64,000 nucleotides of DNA from Spirochaetaceae bacterium (GTDB taxonomy: Bacteria; Spirochaetota; Spirochaetia; DSM-27196; PXBQ01), in assembly GCA_007695285.1 (NCBI GenBank), contig REEC01000192.1, positions 1-64,000 of the forward strand, given 5' to 3'. The notes below the pieces were generated by a model. It was given only the letters and a program-made list of their open reading frames with translations, was not told the origin of the DNA and searched no databases. Every line of letters starts with the position of its first letter. Position 1 is the stretch's first letter. Below, piece by piece: positions 1 to 9,359 of the stretch. The position numbers and the translations under genes are program-made.

Positions 1-230
1 TGAAGCCGAACCCCGAGCCGTTCGTCGCGGCCGCCGAGTGTCTCGGTCTTTCCGCCGAGAAGATCCTGTTCGTCGGGAACTCGTACGAGTACGACGTCGT
101 CGGCGCTCACCGCGCGGGCATGCACGCCGCGCACATCACGTCCGGGAAGCCGAACACCGCCGATTTCACGTTCTCGCGCTTTTCCGAGCTTGGCGAGTGG
201 CTCGAGTCAAGGCTACCTCCGCCGAAATAA
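1..230 (+). CDS. HAD-superfamily hydrolase, C-terminal fragment (5' end outside window)
   Basis: The reading frame is open from base 3 to a TAA at 228-230 and enters from outside the window, so only about 75 C-terminal residues are visible. They contain KPNPEPF, which fits HAD motif III (the Lys that stabilises the phospho-aspartate), and ILFVGNSYEYDVVGAHRAGM, which fits motif IV (the acidic metal-binding G..x..D with a following A..AG). The catalytic DxDxT motif must lie upstream and cannot be checked. Family members are cytoplasmic phosphatases such as phosphoglycolate phosphatase; the substrate cannot be inferred. The ORF track misses it because it has no start codon in the window. Confidence 0.8.
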   Translation, partial: KPNPEPFVAAAECLGLSAEKILFVGNSYEYDVVGAHRAGMHAAHITSGKPNTADFTFSRFSELGEWLESRLPPPK

Positions 231-234
231 TCGC

Positions 235-264
235 TGTACAACCGCGCAAAGAGTAGTATATACT
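235..264 (+). promoter_or_regulatory. Probable sigma-70 promoter of the coiled-coil gene
   Basis: A -35-like TGTACA (235-240) and a -10-like TATACT (259-264) are separated by 18 bp. Transcription would begin near base 271, leaving a leader of about 25 nt that contains GGGAGAGGGA just before the ATG at 296. Read by eye only. Confidence 0.45.
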
Positions 265-295
265 TCTGCCAACATAGAACCTGGGAGAGGGAAAT

Positions 296-3200
296 ATGTT
301 GGGCCACGCAATCGTATTACTCGTCGTAGTGATACTTCTATCCGTGTATCGGCAGCTCGACAAGAACAACCGATCTCTTGAAAAAGTCAAACGATACGTC
401 GACAAGGCCGAAGGCGAGCTCGATCGGATCGTGCAAGACAAAGCCACGATGATCAAGGACATGGGCATCGAGCTCGAAGTCCACCAGCGCGCCGCGCGCG
501 AGATTCTCAAACGTTTACAGGCCGGCGAACAAGGGCTCAGCGAACGCGCCGAGGCGTTCGTGAGCGTATCGAAGAAGATCGACGAGTACGACCGGACGGT
601 AGATGAACTCGTTGAGATGACGCGTCGTGCCGAGGAAAACATCAACCGCGTTCGTGACGAGTCTGAATACGTCGACAAGGTGGGACGCCGGATCAAGGCG
701 GCTCAGGTGCGTATGGAAGAGCTCGAATCTCGCGTTCCGGCGATCGTACAGGCTTTTGAACTGTCCAACGAAGAAAAACTCACGAAGGTACGCGACACCG
801 CGCTGCTCCGCATCGACGAAAAAGCCGAGAGCCTCGCGGAACAGATCGGTAGCGCCGAGGCGCGCGTACACGAGTTTGAGAGTTTTGTGTCCGACCTCGA
901 GGATCGCGCCCGCGGTTTTGGCGACTCGACCGAATCCGATCTCCGCGAGTTATACGACCGGCTGCTCGAGCAGGCGACTGTCGACGCCGAACGAATCCGT
1001 GAAGAGTTCTCCTCAGAGGTGGCGCGGGCCGATCACAGCGTCGAGCTTTTCCGTGAGAATATCACGGGCGTCGAGCGGCAGTACGAGGAAAGACTCGAAG
1101 AACTTGCCGAAAAAGGACGGAGCTTTCAGACCGACGCGCTTGCCGGACTCAAAGAGACAATCACCTCCGAGGTCGAGAAGGCCCGCATGGAGCTCTCGGA
1201 CCGGATCGATTTTACGCGCGCGGAGCTCGAAACCGCTCGCGACTCGGTTCTAGAAGACTTCGAGAAATATCGGCTTGACGGCGTAGAGAATCTCAAGGAG
1301 ATCAAAGCCGATCTCGATGAGAAGGCCGACTCGCTAGAAAGCGCGTTGTACGAGCTCGAGCGAACGACCGAGGACCGGATCTCGCATGCCGAAAACGTCG
1401 GTCAGGAGCGCGCGTCGGAAGTCACGGCGGCGCTCGAGACGGAGTTGATCAAGCGAACCGATGAGGTTCGGATCGCGATGGACAAACGTGTAACCGAGTT
1501 GAACGAGTCCGCATCGGCGTCGCACGAACAAATCGACGGAATGTTCGAGGAACTGCGCAAACGCGTGGACGACTGGACGACACGGACGAACAACTACATC
1601 TCGGAACTCGAGGAACAAGTGCGGTCGCTGAACGAGTCGTCCTCCGAAGCGCACCGGCGGCACTGTGAGACGATCGATCGGCACATCGAAGAGACGCGCG
1701 CGCGGATCGACGAGTATGAAAGCGGCGTCGCGAATAGCATCGAAGAACTCAAGAAAAGGCTTGGAGAGACCGACGATACGGTTCGGCGCGAGTTTGATCG
1801 GATTTCGCACGATGTCGAGAGTGCGACCGAAGCCATGCAGCGCGAATTGGAGCAAGGTGTTGCGCAGGCGCGTGAAAGCTCCGCACGACGGCTCGATGAG
1901 TTTGCCGACGAGATCGCCAAGAACGTCGAGGCGATTCACGCGCACATTGTCGAAACGCGAACCGGACTCGAGAATCAGCTCGAAGAGGTGCACGCGGACG
2001 GGAAGCGTCTCGCTGAAGACACAAAGACCATTTTTGAAGAGCACGTTCGAGATGTCAAGGAAGGTGTCGATGCGGATAGCGGTCGCGTCTCGGAGATTCG
2101 GGCGGAGATAAACCAGAGAATAGCCGAACTCAACTCTGAGGTGACCAAAAACGTGGCGGACGTATCGTCGGCGATTCTCCGCCACCGCAACGAACTGAGC
2201 CGCGACCTCACGTCTGCGGTCGAAAACATCGAGAAGAACGTCGTTTCGTCGGTTGAGAAGCGCCTCGAAGAGTACGAGGACTCGGTGACGTACCGGTTTA
2301 CCCGGATCGAATCGGTCAATTCTGACCTCGATGACCTCGAGCGAAACCTGCGCGACTCGATGGATCGCGTGACCGCGCGCCTGCGCGAGGAATTCAATGC
2401 GTTTGGGCGTGAACTAGCCGAGCAGCGTTCGGCCGACAAATCCGAGGCGGACGGTCATTTGCGCGCGATCCGCGACGAGATGCAGAGCATCGAGACGGGG
2501 ATCGCGGAGCTGAAGCAGCGCGCGTACGACAACGTATCGGAGAAGCTCAAGGTGTTCGAGGACGAGTTCTTCACGGATCTGCGCGAACGGAGCGCGGGCA
2601 TGGAGTCGCGCGTCACTGAGTGGCAGACCGAGATTACCCGTCGTCTCGACGTGATCGGAGAAGAGGGAAACCGGAAGCGAACCGAACTCGAGTCGGCGTA
2701 CACGGAGGAGCTGCGCGGTTCTTTGTCCGAGTTGCAGGAGCGTGTCTCGCACCAGTTCGAGCGGTTTGAGTCGGGTGTCAAAGACCGGATCGGCGCGACC
2801 GAGACGACGATCCGCGATTTTGAAGGTTCTGCGCGGAACGACATAACCGAGATCGAAGAGCGAAATCGGCAAATTTTTGAGGACGAGTTCGGTCGCTACA
2901 CGCGCGCGATCGAAAACGAGTTCGAGACGTTCAGGTCGAACACACACGATCGCATCGATCGGCTCAAAGACGAGTTCGAGTCGACGATCTCGACGGTCGA
3001 CACGGCGATTTCATCGCAGCGCGACACGATGGACGCGATCTCGTTGAGCCTTGATACGTTGAGCTCGGATCTCGCGGAGAAGACTCGCGACGCGCTGTCG
3101 GACTTCACCCATCGTTACAATGATCTGAAAAATCAGATCGAGCGCGATGCTCACGATCTGATCGAAGAAGCGACCGGTGCATCGCGAGAGTTCAAGTCAT

Positions 3201-4210
3201 TCGTGACCGAGACGCGCGATAACTTCTCGACGATGCAAACGAGGGTGTTCGCGAAGCTGCACGATGAGACGAACGATCTCGCAGCGACGCTCAAAGAGAT
3301 AGACAAAAAGCAGCGCGCGTTTGCGGAACAGACAAAGATCTTCGAGCGCGCCGATACGCTCAAGATTTCCTTGACCGAGAATATCGAGGAGCTCAAGTCG
3401 TCGATCACGCGCGTCGAGAGCCAACGAGGTGAGATTCGGGAGATCGAGTCTCAGTTCGGCAAGATCCGCAAACTCGCGAGCGAAGCCGGGGACAAACTCG
3501 GGAAGTTCATGGCCGAGAAGCGCCGTATCGACGTGCTCGACGATGATTACAAGAAGCTTATGAGTCTCTCGCAGACGGTCGATCTGAAGCTCGAAACGCT
3601 CACGGCCAATCACGACGCGGTTCAAGCGATGCAGGCGCAGCTTCGGAATCTCGAGGAACTCGAGAAGGACGTCGAGAGTCGGTTCGAACGCCTCGAGAAG
3701 AAACGCGGCATAATCGACGTGACGACCGAAGGCGTGGACCGTAACTTCCAGGCGCTCGAAAACATCGAGTCGCGGCTGACCGAGATCTCGTCCGAGCTCG
3801 AAACGTTACCCGATCGTGTCGAAGAGCTCTCGACGCAGCTTCGGTCTATCGCGGCCGGGAAAAAAGAGGCCGACCAGGCGGCGCGGCAGCTCACGAATCT
3901 CGAAAAGACGCTCGGGAGCATCGAGCAGCGGATGGAGTCGCTCAACACCGCGCGCGAGTGGCTCGCGCGTACCGAGACGCGGCTCGAAGAGGTCCGACAG
4001 GAAGCCGAAGATCAAGTGAAGTTGCTCGGCACGATCCTGAAGGACGAAAACAAAGCCGCTCCGCGCCAGAAAGGCGCACCGTCGCTGTCCGCCCGCGATA
4101 CGGTCACGAAGCTCGCGCGGCAGGGTTGGAACGTCGATGAGATCTCGCGCGCGGTGAAGATCGGCCGCGGCGAGGTGGAACTCATACTCGAGATCAACTC
4201 CAAGAAGTAG
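296..4210 (+). CDS. Giant membrane-anchored coiled-coil protein (SpiroCoCo family)
   Basis: This 1304-residue protein has a single N-terminal membrane helix (about residues 2-18, AIVLLVVVILLSVY), then roughly 1240 residues of almost uninterrupted heptad-type sequence rich in Glu, Arg, Ser and Asp. A short globular tail (about 1262-1304) contains DTVTKLARQGWNVDEISR, a helix-turn-helix-like segment also seen at the end of DUF6115-type proteins. The architecture matches the SpiroCoCo coiled-coil proteins known from spirochaetes. It probably forms a long filament or tether on the cytoplasmic side of the inner membrane; the molecular role is not established. The ATG at 296 follows a strong GGGAGAGGGA ribosome site. 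The many ORFs on both strands inside it are frame shadows. Confidence 0.85.
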   Translation: MLGHAIVLLVVVILLSVYRQLDKNNRSLEKVKRYVDKAEGELDRIVQDKATMIKDMGIELEVHQRAAREILKRLQAGEQGLSERAEAFVSVSKKIDEYDRTVDELVEMTRRAEENINRVRDESEYVDKVGRRIKAAQVRMEELESRVPAIVQAFELSNEEKLTKVRDTALLRIDEKAESLAEQIGSAEARVHEFESFVSDLEDRARGFGDSTESDLRELYDRLLEQATVDAERIREEFSSEVARADHSVELFRENITGVERQYEERLEELAEKGRSFQTDALAGLKETITSEVEKARMELSDRIDFTRAELETARDSVLEDFEKYRLDGVENLKEIKADLDEKADSLESALYELERTTEDRISHAENVGQERASEVTAALETELIKRTDEVRIAMDKRVTELNESASASHEQIDGMFEELRKRVDDWTTRTNNYISELEEQVRSLNESSSEAHRRHCETIDRHIEETRARIDEYESGVANSIEELKKRLGETDDTVRREFDRISHDVESATEAMQRELEQGVAQARESSARRLDEFADEIAKNVEAIHAHIVETRTGLENQLEEVHADGKRLAEDTKTIFEEHVRDVKEGVDADSGRVSEIRAEINQRIAELNSEVTKNVADVSSAILRHRNELSRDLTSAVENIEKNVVSSVEKRLEEYEDSVTYRFTRIESVNSDLDDLERNLRDSMDRVTARLREEFNAFGRELAEQRSADKSEADGHLRAIRDEMQSIETGIAELKQRAYDNVSEKLKVFEDEFFTDLRERSAGMESRVTEWQTEITRRLDVIGEEGNRKRTELESAYTEELRGSLSELQERVSHQFERFESGVKDRIGATETTIRDFEGSARNDITEIEERNRQIFEDEFGRYTRAIENEFETFRSNTHDRIDRLKDEFESTISTVDTAISSQRDTMDAISLSLDTLSSDLAEKTRDALSDFTHRYNDLKNQIERDAHDLIEEATGASREFKSFVTETRDNFSTMQTRVFAKLHDETNDLAATLKEIDKKQRAFAEQTKIFERADTLKISLTENIEELKSSITRVESQRGEIREIESQFGKIRKLASEAGDKLGKFMAEKRRIDVLDDDYKKLMSLSQTVDLKLETLTANHDAVQAMQAQLRNLEELEKDVESRFERLEKKRGIIDVTTEGVDRNFQALENIESRLTEISSELETLPDRVEELSTQLRSIAAGKKEADQAARQLTNLEKTLGSIEQRMESLNTAREWLARTETRLEEVRQEAEDQVKLLGTILKDENKAAPRQKGAPSLSARDTVTKLARQGWNVDEISRAVKIGRGEVELILEINSKK

Positions 4211-4216
4211 GGCGCG

Positions 4217-4235
4217 GCGACCGCAGCTGGGTCGC
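4217..4235. terminator. GC-rich hairpin between convergent genes
   Basis: GCGACC (4217-4222) and GGTCGC (4230-4235) form a perfect 6-bp stem around a 7-base loop, with partly pairing GC-rich flanks. It lies in the 55-base gap between the convergent coiled-coil and beta-barrel genes. There is no U-tract on either side, so it is only a candidate bidirectional or Rho-assisted terminator. Confidence 0.35.
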
Positions 4236-4265
4236 GCCGCCGGTCGGCACAGGATGCCCCGTCCG

Positions 4266-5648
4266 CTAGAACCGTGTCGTCCCGAACTGCGCGCCGAGCG
4301 AGACGCCGAAGCGTCCTGCCTGTGTGAACTCTCTGCGGTCCTCGCCGTACGCGACGTTTGTCGTCGCCGAGAGCGATAGCCCCGTGAAGAGCTCGCGCGA
4401 GACCGTCACACCGACGATCCCGGAACCGTCGGAAAAGTTTGCCTGAAGCAGCGCCGAGACGCCGATATCGGTGCCGAACACGTCGGTGTGACCCGCCGAG
4501 AGCGCGCCGTACCACCGGCCGGTCTGGGTGAGATCGTCGAGAGTCAAGGTCGGACCCGACGGCGCGAACGGCGCCCCCTCCTGCTGCAGGCCGAACGCGG
4601 GCCACAGCGACTCAAGAATCTTCGGATCATCGTACCCGTCACCGTTGTACAGGACTTGTCCGATGAGCGAGACGTCGTTTTTAACGTACCGCACACCGAT
4701 CGTGCCGTCGAAGTACGCGCCGTCGTCCCGGCGGAACGTCTCGGACCCTGAGTCCGCGAGGAACGTCCGTTCCGACCCGTAACGGAGGACCGCTTCGCCG
4801 AACGTATCGAGGTCGCGCCACGAGAAGCCGGCGGTCATGATCGCGCGCGGCGCGAGGTCTTGCTGCAGGAAGCCCGCGATTCCGATCTCGCCGGGGCCGA
4901 CGACGAACTCGAAGCGCGGCCCGATCGCGAGATCCTTGATCGAAGGATTCGGATTGTCGATGAGAGAGTCCGGCGCGACGAGGTAGAACGTGAATTGATG
5001 AATATCGATCGGTACACGAACGCGGATCGAGATCGGGCCTTCGCGGGTGCGCTCGGGGTCCTCGGGGTCGATCGGCGAGAGCGAGAGAACATCGGCGGGT
5101 GAGAAGAAGTAACCGGTGCCCCACGACACGGTTTGTTTTCCTGCGCGGAAAAACGCGTAATCACGCCACGCAAAGTCCGAGAAGAGCTCGAATATCGAGA
5201 TATTCGGGACGCGGATCGTCTTGGTCGTGACCTCGTCGGCGGCGAGAACACGCGTCGTCTGCGTGAACGGATACGCGGTCCGCGCGCTGCCGTATACGCG
5301 GAACTCTCGATTCGGCCTCGCGTCGAAGAATAACCTTCCGTCGATGCTTGCGGCGAGTGAATCCTCGCCGGCGTTTTTTACGGCGTCGAATGAATCGGGA
5401 TACTCGGCCCAGCGTACGATCGCGCGGAGCGACGAAGAGAATCGACCGCCGAACGTGATTCCCGTTTCGTCGAGAAAGGCGTCGGCATACTCTTGCTCAT
5501 CGGTGTCGTCGACCTCTTCGATCATGTCGTCGTCGAACATATCGTCAAAATCGAACGAAAATTCGTCGGCCGGCATCGATCGCGCGCCGAAGAACAGAAT
5601 CAGACAGAGAGCGAACACCGATCGTGCGGGCGCGTGTAGGCCTCTCAT
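4266..5648 (-). CDS. Predicted outer-membrane beta-barrel protein, last gene of the Lol-like operon
   Basis: The 460-residue protein has a signal peptide (about residues 1-27, ending near ARSMPA), then a very acidic stretch (about 28-58, FDDMFDDDMIEEVDD). The rest is long alternating hydrophobic/polar sequence with many aromatic residues, ending in GTTRF. A terminal Phe is the usual BAM-recognition signature of outer-membrane barrels, so I predict a barrel of about 390 residues; I cannot assign a named family. Its ATG overlaps the stop of the LolA-like gene in an ATGA. It is therefore translationally coupled to a transporter operon, which suggests it receives or exports what that system carries. 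A porin-like role is the alternative. Confidence 0.7.
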   Translation of the reverse strand: MRGLHAPARSVFALCLILFFGARSMPADEFSFDFDDMFDDDMIEEVDDTDEQEYADAFLDETGITFGGRFSSSLRAIVRWAEYPDSFDAVKNAGEDSLAASIDGRLFFDARPNREFRVYGSARTAYPFTQTTRVLAADEVTTKTIRVPNISIFELFSDFAWRDYAFFRAGKQTVSWGTGYFFSPADVLSLSPIDPEDPERTREGPISIRVRVPIDIHQFTFYLVAPDSLIDNPNPSIKDLAIGPRFEFVVGPGEIGIAGFLQQDLAPRAIMTAGFSWRDLDTFGEAVLRYGSERTFLADSGSETFRRDDGAYFDGTIGVRYVKNDVSLIGQVLYNGDGYDDPKILESLWPAFGLQQEGAPFAPSGPTLTLDDLTQTGRWYGALSAGHTDVFGTDIGVSALLQANFSDGSGIVGVTVSRELFTGLSLSATTNVAYGEDRREFTQAGRFGVSLGAQFGTTRF

Positions 5649-6430
5649 CGTGCTACCCTCTCGAGGTACGACCGCGTGAAGACGTTGTCGGGGATCGTCT
5701 GAGTCGATGCCTCGCTTACCGTGACCTGCGTCCGTTCACCTTCTGCGAGTTCATCGACTATGAGGATTTGCGAGGGAATCAAGCGGTTACCGACCGAGAT
5801 ATAACGTGGATAGACCGTCGTACGCATCAGGCGGTCGTTAACGCTGTAGTCTTCCTGTTTCAGCACGATGTTCTGGTCCTGTCGGACCCAGATCTTCATC
5901 TTCTCGTACGACACATCGCGGTGACGCGCTTCAAGGTCGAGCCTCCAGACGTCGAAGTTGCCGAGGCGTTCGGCCTGCCACGACACGACCCGGTAGTCTT
6001 CCGAAAGCGAGTTCTGCGAAAAGTCGCGATTTTGTGCGTTCGAGTCCTGAACGGTGTCACGGAGCGTCGTTCGTTCGAACCTGCGGCTGTCCGGGTCGTA
6101 GAACCAAACGTTGTCGTCGACCTGAAGGTAACCCTGGCCTCGGTTGACGGCGGGCTGAAGGATCAACAAGACGAACTGGTCCCGTCGATCGCGTCGGAAC
6201 AATCGTGCCTGAGTGACACTCCGGTCCTGGCCGGGCTTCTCCGCGACTATCGTGTAGACCGCCGAGAAATCCGTATCGTCGAAGTTTGAGAGCCTGTCGA
6301 TTTCGGCCAGAATCTTCTCGACGTCGGGCGTCTCGGCCGCGTAAGCCGCGGTTGCGACCAAAAACATAGAAAGCCACACAACGGCCTTCACTGCCGGTGT
6401 AACTATACATTTCTTCACACGTTTCTTCAC
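5645..6430 (-). CDS. LolA-like periplasmic protein (outer membrane lipoprotein-sorting family)
   Basis: I place the start at a GTG (6428-6430) because GGAGG sits five bases upstream and the resulting N-terminus (VKKRVKKCIV..., membrane-like core, AAYAAE) is a normal signal peptide. The longer ATG-started ORF runs into the permease gene. The 261-residue product has the pattern of the outer-membrane lipoprotein-sorting family related to LolA, including an unclosed beta-sheet segment around DDNVWFYDPDSRRFERTTLRD. LolA proteins shuttle acylated lipoproteins across the periplasm from a LolCDE transporter. Here the gene lies between two LolC/E-like permease genes and an outer-membrane barrel gene, so it is the likely periplasmic carrier of this operon. 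Confidence 0.8.
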   Translation of the reverse strand: MKKRVKKCIVTPAVKAVVWLSMFLVATAAYAAETPDVEKILAEIDRLSNFDDTDFSAVYTIVAEKPGQDRSVTQARLFRRDRRDQFVLLILQPAVNRGQGYLQVDDNVWFYDPDSRRFERTTLRDTVQDSNAQNRDFSQNSLSEDYRVVSWQAERLGNFDVWRLDLEARHRDVSYEKMKIWVRQDQNIVLKQEDYSVNDRLMRTTVYPRYISVGNRLIPSQILIVDELAEGERTQVTVSEASTQTIPDNVFTRSYLERVAR

Positions 6431-6456
6431 ATTAACCTCCAAATACTGTTCTGCGC

Positions 6457-7788
6457 TCACGCGCGTAGGGCGTCGACGGGTCTCATCCGCGCTGCCGTCC
6501 GAGTTGGGAAAAACGCCGCAAGCAACGTCAGGACCGAGACGGTCGCGATGTTTCCAATAACCTGTGCCGGGGGCACCGAGAAAGTCAGGTAACCATTCTT
6601 GAGCAAGAGAAAGAACTGCGAATCGGCGCCGAAGTTTATCGACGAGAGAACGAGCATCACAAGACCCGCGCCGACGAGTCCGAGGATAGCGCCACCGATC
6701 GCAAGGAACAACGCTTCGAGCAGGAACAATTGCCGCACTCCGGCGCGCTGCATCCCGAGCGCGCGCATAGTACCAATCTCCTTTACTCGTTCGTACATGA
6801 TCATGCGAAAAGTGTTCGTGATTCCGACCATGATAATAAAGAAAAGGATCAGAAGGATCACGAATCCGGCGGTGTTCAGGATCACGACGATTTGTTGGAC
6901 TTCCGAGAGAATCTCGTTCAACGTGTACAGTCTGATGCGCGACCCCTCCCACTGTTCTTCCTCGGCCTGGCTGAAGAGCGCCATGACGGGGTTTTGTGCC
7001 TCGGCCGTATCGTCGACCGAGGCGCGAGGGAACACATCGAGCCGCTGTTCGAGCTGCGCGAACAAAGCGGCGGCCGACGCATCGATGTACGAGAGGTCGT
7101 CGAGGAAGATCCCCATTGTCTGATACTCACCGGGATTGATCGTCAGGAGTTCGTTCACGTACTGCATGTCCGCGTACGACGAGATCGAGCCGACAAGGCC
7201 GGGATCGTAGCTGATCGCTCCGATGATGAAGTCACCGACGTTCTGTTGCCCGTCGATAGTGCTCATGCGGACTATTACCGTGTCGCCGAGCTCGGCGTTC
7301 AAACGGTCGGCGATTCGGTCGGTAACGATTATCGCGTTCGCCGGGTATGAATCGTTGATTCTTTCGATGTTCTCGAAACTACCGGCAGTGAGGATCAACC
7401 TTTCGCGCAGATACGTCTCGTCCGAAAAGTCGAGCCCGACGATGTTCTGTCGAACCGACCGACCCTGAAGGATTACCGCACCGTTGAACGCGGACCTCTT
7501 CGTTATGAACTGCGTCGGAATTTGCGCGGCCTCGATAGCCGAGGTAATTTCTTTATCGTCGCGGATAATTGACCGTTCGCGCCCGTCATCGGTCTTTTCT
7601 ACACCTGCGATGAAGATATGGCCGGCGAGCAGATGCGAGAAGTTCTCGCCGACGTTTCGGACAAAAGCGCCGGTGAAGCCGTTTATAACCGTAACGACGA
7701 GAATTCCGAACGCGATCGCACCGCCGAGTAGCACGGTTCTTTTTTTCTGGCGGTTGAGGTTTCTCATCGCCATGCGGATACTTCCCAT
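6457..7788 (-). CDS. ABC transporter permease, FtsX/LolC-like (second of two)
   Basis: I choose ATG 7786-7788 (MGSIRMAMRNLNRQKKR), which has GGAG eight bases upstream and begins six bases after the previous gene ends. The 638-residue ORF in the track overextends into that gene. The 443-residue product has a membrane helix at about 20-40, a large periplasmic domain to about 310, and three C-terminal helices. One of these carries the ERVKEIGTMRALGMQR segment, typical of the FtsX-like region that couples to the ATPase. The family includes LolC/LolE and MacB, which move lipids or lipoproteins out of the inner membrane rather than pumping solutes. It pairs with the 521-aa permease upstream. Confidence 0.85.
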   Translation of the reverse strand: MGSIRMAMRNLNRQKKRTVLLGGAIAFGILVVTVINGFTGAFVRNVGENFSHLLAGHIFIAGVEKTDDGRERSIIRDDKEITSAIEAAQIPTQFITKRSAFNGAVILQGRSVRQNIVGLDFSDETYLRERLILTAGSFENIERINDSYPANAIIVTDRIADRLNAELGDTVIVRMSTIDGQQNVGDFIIGAISYDPGLVGSISSYADMQYVNELLTINPGEYQTMGIFLDDLSYIDASAAALFAQLEQRLDVFPRASVDDTAEAQNPVMALFSQAEEEQWEGSRIRLYTLNEILSEVQQIVVILNTAGFVILLILFFIIMVGITNTFRMIMYERVKEIGTMRALGMQRAGVRQLFLLEALFLAIGGAILGLVGAGLVMLVLSSINFGADSQFFLLLKNGYLTFSVPPAQVIGNIATVSVLTLLAAFFPTRTAARMRPVDALRA

Positions 7789-7793
7789 TTCGA

Positions 7794-9359
7794 CTACTCC
7801 GTCTGAATGGCCTTGATCGGCTGAACCTTCAGCGCGACCGAGACCGGATACACGTGCGACAGAATCGCAATGCCCGTGACGATCAGGATCGAGAAAACAA
7901 CGGCGGTTATCGAGAGAACGGGCCGGAGAACAGGTCCCGCGAACAGTACCGTGAGAAACGGATTTGTCGCCGGTATGCCGATCATATTCAAGATACCGAT
8001 CGTCGCGAGCGACGCGGCGATTCCCACCGAACCGAATACCGTCGTGATCGTGACCGTCTCGGTGAAGAACATTCGCCACACGAACGATTTGTGCGCGCCA
8101 AGTGCGCGCATCGTGCCGATCTCCGACGTCCTTTCGATGACCGAAATCACGAGTGTGTTCATGATTATGATGACCGCGACGATTCCGACGATTATCACAG
8201 CCGCGTTGAAAACGGCACGAATCAAGTCGGCGGTCGTCGCAAAAGGTCCCGCGGCGGCTTCCCAGTTGCCCGCGTGCGCGGCGATCCCGTTCTCGGCGAA
8301 CCAGGCGTTCATCTCGGCCACGACTGCACGATCCGCGCGCGGATTGTCGAGGTAGGCAAGGATGAACTGCCACGGACCGGTGTCGGGCGCTGCTCCGGCT
8401 TCCGCCGGCTGCGAGGTGTCGAGCGACTCGATCCGGCCGGTTGTGGCCTCACTATCAGGCTCGGACTCCGGGGTCGTCGAGAACAAACGTTCAATTTCGT
8501 CGGACGTGAGCTCAAATGATTCGGGCGCGTCCTCGATGTCAAAGAAAAACGCATCGTCGAACGATGAGTCAAGCAGGGCGGTTTCTTCGGCGGTGGTTAC
8601 CGCGGTTCCCGTGATACCGACCGAGAGCCCTTCGAGCGCACGAAGAGTCTGCGCGTCGATGTACGAAATCAAGTCCGATCCGACGCCGTCGTTGATCGCC
8701 GTCGTTCGATACACCCCGATTAGCGGGACGATGCGGATGCGCGGCAGGCCGCCCATAAAGCCGCTCACGATTCGGACCGGCTCGTTCGGTTCGAGTGTGT
8801 ACTCCTCGAGGTCGAGCGCCTCGCGCGTAGATCTCTCGAGGCGCTGTACACGATCTTCGGAAATCATAACACCGCGTTCCCCGGACCGCATCAAGCGTCC
8901 GGATACGATCTCGATACTCTCAAACATATCAAAGTACGTGTCCGGATCGACGCCGAACAGCACCGAGAACTCGCCGCGTTCAAGACCTTCATACCCGGGG
9001 ATGTCGGGCCGCATGAGACCAAAACTCGACATCTGTGGGGTTGTTCGTCCGACCGCCGGAATTTCCTCAAGTCGATCGACGACCGCGCGGTACTCGGGAA
9101 GGGTGGGGGTACGATCGATACCGCCGATCGACTGGACACCGAACAGGGAAATATCGCCGTCGGCGACACCGGAGATAAAAATGTGGCCCGTGTAGTTGTC
9201 GACGAATGCCCGGCGGATTCCGAGCGACGCGGTCTCCATCAGCGAATTGCCGACGATCAAGACGAGCACACCGACCGCGACGATCGATCCGATGATCAAC
9301 GTCTTCCCTTTGTGTTGCCAAAGGTTGCGGAGCGCGATGCGTACGAGAACCGACATCAT
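7794..9359 (-). CDS. ABC transporter permease, FtsX/LolC-like (first of two)
   Basis: The 521-residue protein has the same layout as its neighbour: one membrane helix near 20-40, a long periplasmic domain, and three C-terminal helices. SVIERTSEIGTMRALGAHKS marks the cytoplasmic coupling region. It is about 80 residues longer because of an acidic, Ser/Thr/Glu-rich insert in the periplasmic part (around residues 255-325, for example FSTTPESEPDSEATTG). The start overlaps the end of the ATPase gene in an ATGA; a second ATG directly follows. Two non-identical permeases with one ATPase match the LolC-LolD-LolE stoichiometry, and together with the LolA-like gene they point to lipoprotein or lipid release. 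The cargo is not proven. Confidence 0.85.
   Translation of the reverse strand: MMSVLVRIALRNLWQHKGKTLIIGSIVAVGVLVLIVGNSLMETASLGIRRAFVDNYTGHIFISGVADGDISLFGVQSIGGIDRTPTLPEYRAVVDRLEEIPAVGRTTPQMSSFGLMRPDIPGYEGLERGEFSVLFGVDPDTYFDMFESIEIVSGRLMRSGERGVMISEDRVQRLERSTREALDLEEYTLEPNEPVRIVSGFMGGLPRIRIVPLIGVYRTTAINDGVGSDLISYIDAQTLRALEGLSVGITGTAVTTAEETALLDSSFDDAFFFDIEDAPESFELTSDEIERLFSTTPESEPDSEATTGRIESLDTSQPAEAGAAPDTGPWQFILAYLDNPRADRAVVAEMNAWFAENGIAAHAGNWEAAAGPFATTADLIRAVFNAAVIIVGIVAVIIIMNTLVISVIERTSEIGTMRALGAHKSFVWRMFFTETVTITTVFGSVGIAASLATIGILNMIGIPATNPFLTVLFAGPVLRPVLSITAVVFSILIVTGIAILSHVYPVSVALKVQPIKAIQTE

Noticed and set aside
1334-2185. 283-aa minus-strand ORF inside the coiled-coil gene
   Set aside because: Long repetitive GAG/GAC-rich coding sequence commonly leaves the opposite frames open. 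No family pattern or ribosome site was seen.
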